In this document: positions 7,601-12,311 of the stretch, piece after piece | How the letters are laid out: each line of letters starts with the position of its first letter | Position numbering within the stretch: position 1 is the stretch's first letter | DNA from: SZUA-229 sp036567985 | GTDB lineage: Bacteria > Pseudomonadota > Gammaproteobacteria > SZUA-229 | Length of the DNA: 12,311 nt | Direction of reading: 5' to 3' | NCBI GenBank assembly: GCA_036567985.1 | Contig: DATCTK010000038.1 | Span: 1-12,311, forward strand | Program-made: the position numbers and the translations under genes | Notes under the pieces: model-generated | What the model was told of the DNA's origin: nothing | The model's database searches: none | Seen by the model: only the letters and a program-made list of their open reading frames with translations

Positions 7601-8314
7601 ATGAGTCAGCAACACCTCAGCCTGTATATCACCCGCGAGCAGCCCTGCAGCTATTACGATGACAGGCTGTCCGCCAGCCTGATTCCCGACCCGCAGCTGC
7701 CAATGAGCGCCGAACTATACAGCCTGCTGATTGCCAGGGGCTTTCGCCGCAGCGGTGAGTTCGTTTACCGCCCCCATTGCAAGGGCTGCAACGCCTGTGT
7801 ACCGGCACGCATCAATGTCGCCCGCTTTCATCCCAACCGCAACCAGCGCCGCTGCCTGAAACGCAATGCGGATCTGCGCACCCGGCTGGTGACTGCACGC
7901 TACAGTGAAGAGTATTTCGCGCTCTACCAGCGCTACCTCAATACCCGCCATGACGACGGCAGCATGGCCAACCCCCAGCCGGAAGACTTCAGCAACTTCC
8001 TGCTTAATAGCTGGCAAAGCACCCTGTTTATTGAATCCCGCTTGCAGGGCCGGCTGCTGGCGGTTGCGGTGGTGGATTTTCTGCAGACGGGCCCATCTGC
8101 GGTCTATACGTTTTTTGAACCAGCCGAGGCCGCTCGAAGCCTGGGCACCTTTGCCGTGCTGCAGCAAATCTGGCTGGCACGCCTGTATCAACACCCCCAT
8201 GTTTATCTGGGCTACTGGATCAGGAATCACCGCAAAATGGACTACAAACGCCACTTCGCCGGGCTGGAACTCTACCGGGACGAGCAATGGCAAGCGGCGC
8301 CTGACAGACTGTAA
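7601..8314 (+). CDS. bpt: Aspartate/glutamate leucyltransferase Bpt (ATE-like aminoacyl-tRNA--protein transferase)
   Basis: This 237-residue enzyme transfers leucine from Leu-tRNA to proteins with N-terminal Asp or Glu. The tagged proteins then enter the ClpS/ClpAP N-degron pathway. The N-terminal cysteine set of the ATE family is visible: C16 and the C60-x-x-C63-x-x-C66 cluster in the CKGCNACVPARI block. The GNAT-like C-terminal half ends with the family's LGYWI...KMDYK motif (about 206-218). The length matches bacterial Bpt. The frequent neighbours aat (upstream) and infA (downstream) are absent here; instead a DUF4234-like gene precedes it by 18 bp. The 367-bp gap downstream to bolA holds the small-RNA locus. 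Confidence 0.95.
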   Translation: MSQQHLSLYITREQPCSYYDDRLSASLIPDPQLPMSAELYSLLIARGFRRSGEFVYRPHCKGCNACVPARINVARFHPNRNQRRCLKRNADLRTRLVTARYSEEYFALYQRYLNTRHDDGSMANPQPEDFSNFLLNSWQSTLFIESRLQGRLLAVAVVDFLQTGPSAVYTFFEPAEAARSLGTFAVLQQIWLARLYQHPHVYLGYWIRNHRKMDYKRHFAGLELYRDEQWQAAPDRL

Positions 8315-8387
8315 TCCGGAGGGATAATCGGGACACCCCAGTAAACCACACTAAAAATATGGCAAATTCGCCTCAAGCGCGTTTTTA

Positions 8388-8401
8388 TTGATATGGATCA
8401 A
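8388..8401. promoter_or_regulatory. Perfect FNR/ANR binding site
   Basis: TTGAT, four bases (ATGG), then ATCAA: an exact match to the FNR consensus half-sites. The centre at 8394.5 is 41.5 bp upstream of 8436, the class II activating position. A TAAGCT at 8424-8429 (TA...T pattern) occupies -12 to -7. The fnr gene at 9067 encodes a protein with the matching recognition helix. Direction is inferred from the downstream terminator. Confidence 0.75.
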
Positions 8402-8435
8402 CGCACAAACCCGCACCGCTCACTAAGCTCCAACC

Positions 8436-8556
8436 ATACAGATTTTGCAAGCCATCTGTTGAGTCGCCGCAAGGCTGGAACTCGCAGATGAGTGAAGAAT
8501 CTCCTGGGGGGGAGTAAAGAGCAGGTCACCACTCGTTGATGGCCGGCTCTTTTTTT
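8436..8556 (+). ncRNA. Predicted FNR-activated small RNA
   Basis: No protein gene fits 8315-8681, but the stretch has a promoter, structured body and terminator. The predicted start is 8436, from the FNR box at -41.5. The body folds as CATCTG (8453-8458) pairing with CAGATG (8485-8490). This encloses GAGT (8461-8464) with ACTC (8480-8483) and a GCC-GCAA-GGC tetraloop hairpin (8466-8475). A second small hairpin pairs CTCC (8501-8504) with GGAG (8511-8514), and an intrinsic terminator follows. The length, about 121 nt, and FNR control resemble the enterobacterial FnrS RNA; I see no evident sequence similarity. ATCTCCT could pair with a Shine-Dalgarno sequence, so a trans-acting regulator is plausible. 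An attenuated leader for bolA is the alternative. Confidence 0.6.
8518..8556 (+). terminator. Intrinsic terminator of the small RNA
   Basis: GAGC (8519-8522) pairs with GCTC (8546-8549). The stem continues through GGTCA with TGGCC-type pairing, one A-G mismatch and one G-T pair, and is followed by seven T residues (8550-8556). It separates the small-RNA unit from bolA. Confidence 0.8.
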
Positions 8557-8636
8557 ATGCGCGACAGAAAAGTCGGCGCCGCATCCATCAACCCTGCAAT
8601 CCCCCACGATTCGGCGCTTTTTCCAGCCGTCATCTC

Positions 8637-8645
8637 TGCTATGAT
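8637..8645 (+). promoter_or_regulatory. Putative extended -10 promoter of bolA
   Basis: TGC followed by TATGAT is an extended -10 element 37 bp before the bolA ATG and downstream of the small-RNA terminator. No good -35 is present, which is acceptable for an extended -10 promoter. It would allow bolA expression independent of the FNR-controlled unit. Confidence 0.45.
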
Positions 8646-8681
8646 TAATTCCTCCCCGCAAGACACACTGAAGTTAGAATC

Positions 8682-8990
8682 ATGAGCATAGAAGACGATA
8701 TCACTGAAAAGCTGCAAACCGCCCTGCACCCCGAGCATCTCGAGGTGATCAACGAGAGCCATATGCACAATGTGCCCCCCGGCTCGGAATCCCATTTCAA
8801 GGTGGTCGCGGTCTCCGCTGAATTCGACGGCAAACTGCTGGTGGCACGGCACCGCCTGGTGAATAAAATCCTCGCCGAGGAGCTGGACGTCATACACGCA
8901 CTGGCGCTGCACACTATGACCCCGCAGGAATGGCAGCAGAAAGGTGCCGCGCCCCAGTCTCCGCCGTGCATGGGTGGCGGTAAACAATAA
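8682..8990 (+). CDS. bolA: BolA family protein
   Basis: This 102-residue protein is close to E. coli BolA in core sequence. The SHMHNVPPGSESHFKVV block (about residues 26-42), the RHRLVN segment (about 56-61) and the HALALHTMTPQEW block (about 75-87) are diagnostic. BolA proteins pair with monothiol glutaredoxins, sharing a [2Fe-2S] cluster through conserved histidines, and affect morphology, envelope and biofilm genes. The C-terminus extends past the core with a Pro/Cys/Gly-rich tail ending CMGGGKQ. It lies downstream of the small-RNA terminator and 76 bp ahead of fnr on the same strand. An iron-sulfur/oxygen theme is shared with fnr, although co-transcription is only inferred. Confidence 0.95.
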   Translation: MSIEDDITEKLQTALHPEHLEVINESHMHNVPPGSESHFKVVAVSAEFDGKLLVARHRLVNKILAEELDVIHALALHTMTPQEWQQKGAAPQSPPCMGGGKQ

Positions 8991-9066
8991 AGCACTTACC
9001 TTTACTGGGTGATTCATATACACTCATTGAAATGCCTGTTTAAACCGCCACCGTTGTATTGAGACC

Positions 9067-9852
9067 ATGAGCACAGCACCGATTAAGCTTTCCGCACTGA
9101 AAACCGCCTGCCAGAGCTGCAACCTGCACGACCTGTGCTTACCCCTCGGGCTGAATATGGGCGACATCGACAAACTGGACAGCATTATCAAGCGCAGCCG
9201 TCCCCTGCAGAAGGGCGAACACCTGTTTAACAGCGGCGACCGTTTCAACTCGATTTATGCAGTACGCAGTGGCTCGATCAAAACCTTTAGCGAAAGTGAA
9301 CAGGGTGATGAACAGATTACCGGCCTCTACCTGCCCGGCGAACTGCTGGGGCTGGATGCGATTCACGAAAACGAACACCCCTGCACTGCGATTGCCCTGG
9401 AAACCACCAGCCTGTGCGAAATTCCATTCAATACACTGGAAGGTTTAAGCAGCAAGATACCGGAACTGCACCATCAGCTGTTTCGTATTATGAGCAAGGA
9501 AATTTCCAACGACCAGACACTGCTGATGTTAATGGCACAGAAAAGCGCCGAGGAAAAACTCGCGGCGTTCCTGGTGAACCTGTCAACACGCCTGAAGCAG
9601 CGTAATTTTTCCGAAACCGAGTTTAACCTGAGCATGTCACGCAAGGACATCGGCAACTACCTGGGTTTAACCATTGAAACCATCAGCCGCACCTTTAGCC
9701 GTTTTCAGAGCGAAGGCATTCTCTCCACCCAGCGCAAGTATGTGAATATTCACCAGCTGGATGCACTCAAGGAACTGGCGGGGCTGTCCGGTCATTGCCA
9801 GCAAAGCGAGTGCCCCAGCAAAAGCGCAGGTAGCGGCCAGCGACCATCCTGA
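9067..9852 (+). CDS. fnr: Oxygen-sensing transcriptional regulator FNR/ANR
   Basis: This 261-residue Crp/Fnr-family regulator binds an O2-labile [4Fe-4S] cluster. Without oxygen it dimerises and controls genes with TTGAT-N4-ATCAA sites. Ligand cysteines are C15, C18 and C24 near the N-terminus plus C106, matching the FNR spacing. A cyclic-nucleotide-type beta-roll spans about 35-140, followed by the dimerisation helix (about 150-185). The helix-turn-helix is near 195-225. The recognition segment IETISR carries the Glu, Ser and Arg that read the TTGAT half-site. The C-terminus runs about 15 residues beyond E. coli FNR as a Ser/Gly/Cys-containing tail. GAG precedes the ATG at short spacing. No FNR box is seen in the 76 bp before it, so autoregulation, if any, would come from upstream of bolA. 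Confidence 0.96.
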   Translation: MSTAPIKLSALKTACQSCNLHDLCLPLGLNMGDIDKLDSIIKRSRPLQKGEHLFNSGDRFNSIYAVRSGSIKTFSESEQGDEQITGLYLPGELLGLDAIHENEHPCTAIALETTSLCEIPFNTLEGLSSKIPELHHQLFRIMSKEISNDQTLLMLMAQKSAEEKLAAFLVNLSTRLKQRNFSETEFNLSMSRKDIGNYLGLTIETISRTFSRFQSEGILSTQRKYVNIHQLDALKELAGLSGHCQQSECPSKSAGSGQRPS

Positions 9853-10161
9853 TTCATTCACTCGCTGATTGATGCACTATTAAACTTCACGCTACCCCCG
9901 CAGCGTATTAAATTGCGCACGATTTCGGTGCGTTCGTCGGAAAAAATCATCCATTTTACTAAGTCAATCGACTGACAAATAACAACACTTCGTCGGCTTT
10001 TGTACGCAATAACTCAGTCAAAATTTAATTAATTCTCACAAGTGGCTGATTTTTTTAGCTGCACAAAAAATCAAGTTTTTTTTCTGCGAAAAAAACAAAT
10101 AAATGTATTTTTTATAGCGGCGCTTGTGAGTAGAATAAGCAGCCGAAAGACGGATACGATA
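9853..10161 (+). promoter_or_regulatory. AT-rich control region of the dusB-fis operon with repeated A/T tracts
   Basis: There is no gene in these 309 bp between fnr and dusB. From about 10022 the DNA becomes very AT-rich, with tracts of six to eight A or T at about 10050-10056, 10065-10070, 10077-10084, 10089-10095 and 10108-10113. Centres are 12-18 bp apart, suggesting intrinsic curvature or an UP-like element. Candidate -10 sequences are TAGAAT (10131-10136) and TATAGC (10113-10118), the latter followed by a GC-rich stretch like a stringent discriminator. I cannot choose between them. A small inverted repeat (CGCAC/GTGCG) near 9916-9932 has no T-run, so no fnr terminator is evident. Confidence 0.5.
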
Positions 10162-11202
10162 ATGCAGCTCGGCCCTTACACACTATCATCACCGGTATTT
10201 CTTGCCCCCATGGCAGGTGTCACCGACCGACCTTTCAGACAACTCTGTCGAAGCCTCGGCGCGGGACTGGTGGTGTCTGAAATGGTGACCTCCGAACCGC
10301 ATTTACGCAACAGTCGTAAAACACAACTACGCATGGATCACAGCGGCGAAGCCGAACCCATCAGCGTACAGATAGCCGGCACCGAACCGGCAAAAATGGC
10401 GGACGCAGCCCGCTTTAATGTCGACAATGGCGCACAGATTATTGATATCAATATGGGTTGCCCGGCCAAAAAAGTTTGCAATGTGGCCGCCGGCTCCGCG
10501 CTGATGAAAGATGAAAAACGGGTCGCAGAAATTCTTAAAGCTGTGGTGTCTGCGGTCGATAACCCGGTAACGTTAAAAATACGCACCGGCTGGGACCACA
10601 GCAATCGCAATGCGCTGAGCATTGCACACATTGCCGAAGATTGCGGCATACAGATGCTCAGCATGCACGGCCGAACCCGTGTTGACGCCTACCAGGGCGC
10701 TGCAGAATACGACACCATTGCTGAAGTCAGACAGCACATTAGCATACCGCTGGTGGCTAATGGTGACATTAGTTCTGCAGAAAAAGCACAGCAGGTGCTG
10801 CGCTACACCGGTGCAGACGCTGTAATGATTGGTCGCGCGGCACAGGGCCGACCGTGGATTTTTCGCGAGATCAATCATTACCTGCAAACAGGTGAAATGC
10901 TGGCGCCCCCGAGCCAGCAGGAAGTCAGTATGATTTTACAGAATCACCTGACTAACCTTTACGCGTTTTACGGGGAACAACGCGGCGTGCGTATTGCACG
11001 TAAACACATCAGCTGGTATTGCAAAAGCCACCGGCTGGACGATCCGCAACAACTGAAGCAGTTTCAACAACACATTAACCGCATTGAAGATGCGACGCTT
11101 CAGCTTGCAGAAGTTATAAATTTTTTTAAGGAACCTCAGAGACACTCTGAGGTTCCGCAGCACAAGGATGTGCTGCCCCATGCTCAATTTGCATGGCAGT
11201 AA
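10162..11202 (+). CDS. dusB: tRNA-dihydrouridine synthase B with repeat-encoded C-terminus
   Basis: This FMN enzyme reduces uridine to dihydrouridine in the tRNA D-loop. The start is the ATG at 10162 (MQLGPYTL), giving 346 residues. A GTG at 10042 would add 40 residues from the A/T-tract promoter region and is rejected. Visible motifs are the N-terminal LAPMAGVTDRPFR, the catalytic C100 in NMGCPAKKV, K139 (TLKIR), H169 (SMHGRT), the NGDI loop near 200-203, and GRAAQGRPWIF for FMN phosphate. From residue 323 onward the protein is translated from repeat copy 2, and the stop (TAA 11200-11202) lies inside its hairpin H4. The last 24 residues are therefore not DusB-like. E. coli DusB is 321 aa, so the enzyme core is probably intact. 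It is the first gene of the dusB-fis operon. Confidence 0.96.
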   Translation: MQLGPYTLSSPVFLAPMAGVTDRPFRQLCRSLGAGLVVSEMVTSEPHLRNSRKTQLRMDHSGEAEPISVQIAGTEPAKMADAARFNVDNGAQIIDINMGCPAKKVCNVAAGSALMKDEKRVAEILKAVVSAVDNPVTLKIRTGWDHSNRNALSIAHIAEDCGIQMLSMHGRTRVDAYQGAAEYDTIAEVRQHISIPLVANGDISSAEKAQQVLRYTGADAVMIGRAAQGRPWIFREINHYLQTGEMLAPPSQQEVSMILQNHLTNLYAFYGEQRGVRIARKHISWYCKSHRLDDPQQLKQFQQHINRIEDATLQLAEVINFFKEPQRHSEVPQHKDVLPHAQFAWQ

Positions 11203-11362
11203 CTGATAAGTTATTGAAAATGGAAAACAAACCAAAATCGCATTTTGGTTTGTTTTCGCTCTGAGAATTGTGCGTCTCATCCATGAGACTCACCCCTATC
11301 GGGGCTAATTGCGATCATTCGCTCCAGGCGAATGATTCAGGGATAAAGTATTAAGAGCTTCC
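11130..11362 (+). mobile_element. Hairpin-array MITE-like repeat, copy 2
   Basis: A 233-bp element about 80% identical by eye to 33-264 and in the same orientation, flanked by TTAA at 11126-11129 and 11363-11366. Its stem-loops are H1 11130-11156 (11 bp), H2 11157-11176 (8 bp), H3 11178-11196, H4 11197-11216, H5 11223-11257 (16 bp perfect, CGC loop), H6 11274-11289, H7 11293-11304 and H8 11313-11337. Compared with copy 1, substitutions in stems are mostly matched by partner changes. The terminal inverted repeat is weaker than in copy 1: 7 of the first 8 bases match, then similarity fades. It sits between the core of dusB and fis, ends 34 bp before the fis ATG, and must be present in a dusB-fis transcript. 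Confidence 0.82.
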
Positions 11363-11396
11363 TTAAATCTAAAACGATAAACAGGCGAATTGCAGC

Positions 11397-11699
11397 ATGA
11401 ATAATAGCAATGTCATAAATTTAAAAAACCACCAGAACGAAACCCCAGTCACAGACAACAACGACACCCAGGGCAATGGCTTAAACAACATTATTCGCAA
11501 TTCACTCAGCCAGCTACTGAATGATCTGGGGGATGAAAATCCCGGTAATATTTACGACCTGGTGATGCAACAGGTTGAAGCGCCGCTGCTTGAAATGGTA
11601 CTCAGCCATGTGGATGGCAACCAGTCTAAAGCGGCAGAACACCTGGGTATTAATCGCGGTACCCTGCGCAAGAAGCTGAAAATCTACGGTCTCATCTGA
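11397..11699 (+). CDS. fis: DNA-binding nucleoid protein Fis
   Basis: This 100-residue small dimeric DNA-bending protein of the nucleoid acts at rRNA promoters, recombination sites and origins. The C-terminal helix-turn-helix is near-identical to the family (about 75-98, including QSKAAEHLGINRGTLRKKL). The preceding dimerisation helices (about 30-70) match; only the Asn-rich N-terminus is variable. E. coli Fis is 98 aa. It follows dusB as in other gammaproteobacteria, but here repeat copy 2 lies between them. AGG at 11383-11385 is a weak, distant ribosome site, which suggests reliance on upstream translation or structure. In E. coli, efficient fis translation is known to need upstream dusB sequence, so the insertion could alter expression. 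Confidence 0.97.
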   Translation: MNNSNVINLKNHQNETPVTDNNDTQGNGLNNIIRNSLSQLLNDLGDENPGNIYDLVMQQVEAPLLEMVLSHVDGNQSKAAEHLGINRGTLRKKLKIYGLI

Positions 11700-11719
11700 A
11701 GCTGCGCGCAGAGTAAACA

Positions 11720-11736
11720 GCCCGACCCGTTCGGGC
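11720..11736 (+). other. Stem-loop downstream of fis
   Basis: GCCCGA (11720-11725) pairs with TCGGGC (11731-11736) around a 5-nt loop, 20 bp after the fis stop. No T-run follows, so it is not a standard intrinsic terminator. It may stabilise the 3' end. The rest of the 281-bp fis-purH gap shows only a second small inverted repeat (TGCGC 11872-11876 with GCGCA 11884-11888) and the purH promoter. Confidence 0.35.
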
Positions 11737-11937
11737 GTGAAGCATGCAAGAACATCACCCAGCTCAACAACCACAACCCGACCGCAACACCTGTAACAGC
11801 AGGGCAACAGCCGGCCAGAAATCAGATCACAGCGGATAACACCACCGCGTAAACAAAGCACCAGATAATCGTGCGCGAATAAAGCGCATTATGCCGGCGA
11901 TTACCTGTTTTAGTTTCTGACTAACCCCCAATTGGTT

Positions 11938-11943
11938 TATAAT
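11938..11943 (+). promoter_or_regulatory. Putative -10 element of purH
   Basis: A perfect TATAAT 37 bp before the purH ATG. TTCTGA at 11915-11920 is a weak -35 at 17-bp spacing. No PurR-type palindrome is recognised nearby. Confidence 0.5.
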
Positions 11944-11980
11944 TCGCAGCCTTGTTTATCAGACCGTGGATTGCGACCCT

Positions 11981-12311
11981 ATGAGTAATGACAGCACCCG
12001 CCCAGTACAACGGGCCCTTATTAGTGTTTCCGACAAAACCGGCATACTGGAACTGGGTAAGGCCCTGGTTGATGCAGGGGTGGAGATTCTGTCAACCGGC
12101 GGCACCGCTAAATTACTCACCGAAAACAATCTACCGGTCACTGAAGTCTCCGCCCACACCGGCTTTCCGGAAATGATGGACGGCCGGGTCAAAACCCTGC
12201 ACCCAAAAATCCACGGCGGCATCCTGGGGCGTCGCGGCATTGATGATGAAGTGATGCGCCTCAATGGCATAGACCCCATTGACCTGGTGGTGGTGAATCT
12301 CTACCCCTTCG
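11981..12311 (+). CDS. purH: Bifunctional AICAR formyltransferase/IMP cyclohydrolase PurH, 5' part
   Basis: Only the first 110 codons are present; the gene runs off the right edge. The protein catalyses the last two steps of IMP synthesis. The visible part is the N-terminal methylglyoxal-synthase-like IMP cyclohydrolase domain: ALISVSDKTGI (about residues 12-22), LSTGGTAKLL (37-46), the FPEMMDGRVKTLHPKIHGG block (62-80) and DLVVVNLYPF at the edge. The ATG at 11981 fits the family N-terminus. The order dusB-fis-purH is as in pseudomonads and related groups. The gap to fis and the TATAAT at 11938 indicate its own promoter. Confidence 0.96.
   Translation, partial: MSNDSTRPVQRALISVSDKTGILELGKALVDAGVEILSTGGTAKLLTENNLPVTEVSAHTGFPEMMDGRVKTLHPKIHGGILGRRGIDDEVMRLNGIDPIDLVVVNLYPF

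Noticed and set aside
8393..8491. A 32-codon ORF (MDQRTNPH...) followed by an overlapping 9-codon ORF in the small-RNA locus
   Set aside because: Its ATG lies inside the FNR box, upstream of the predicted transcript start, with no ribosome site. Composition is not protein-like, and the hairpins explain the sequence better.
10042..10161. 40-residue N-terminal extension of DusB from a GTG
   Set aside because: It lies in the A/T-tract control region, is not DusB-like, and the family start matches the ATG at 10162.

Overview
The window is chromosomal DNA from a gammaproteobacterium. The evidence is the dusB-fis-purH order, a [4Fe-4S] FNR/ANR regulator, BolA, a cobalamin-dependent MetH whose key residues match E. 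coli numbering, and a Kdo kinase (KdkA), which implies lipopolysaccharide. No phage, CRISPR, rRNA or tRNA gene was seen. I do not assign a genus.

Layout from left to right: a 232-bp hairpin-rich repeat (copy 1); kdkA (minus strand); a 702-bp gene-free stretch with clustered DnaA boxes around an AT-rich core, which looks like an origin or DnaA-binding locus; a long YihY/BrkB-type membrane protein (plus); metH (minus, convergent with it); a small four-helix membrane protein of DUF4234 type followed by bpt (plus); a gene-free stretch with a perfect FNR box, a probable small RNA and its terminator; bolA; fnr; a 309-bp AT-rich control region; dusB, whose 3' end is occupied by repeat copy 2; fis; and the 5' part of purH, cut by the window edge.

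The most unusual content is the repeat pair. Both copies (33-264 and 11130-11362) lie in the same orientation and are about 80% identical by eye. They start GGAACCTC, end GAGCTTCC, and are flanked by CTAA/CTAA and TTAA/TTAA, which fits the YTAR target of IS5-group insertion sequences. They therefore look like non-autonomous (MITE-like) elements. Internally each is a chain of eight hairpins. At least five base pairs differ between copies by paired, compensating substitutions, so the fold seems to be kept while the sequence drifts. Copy 2 supplies the last 24 residues of DusB. Removing it in silico restores a dusB frame that ends in an ATGA overlap with fis.

Two other control regions stand out. 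A perfect FNR site (8388-8401) lies 41.5 bp upstream of a predicted start for a structured RNA of about 121 nt with a strong intrinsic terminator, just two genes from fnr itself. The 1078-1779 region holds three perfect and several near-consensus DnaA boxes flanking about 100 bp of AT-rich DNA.
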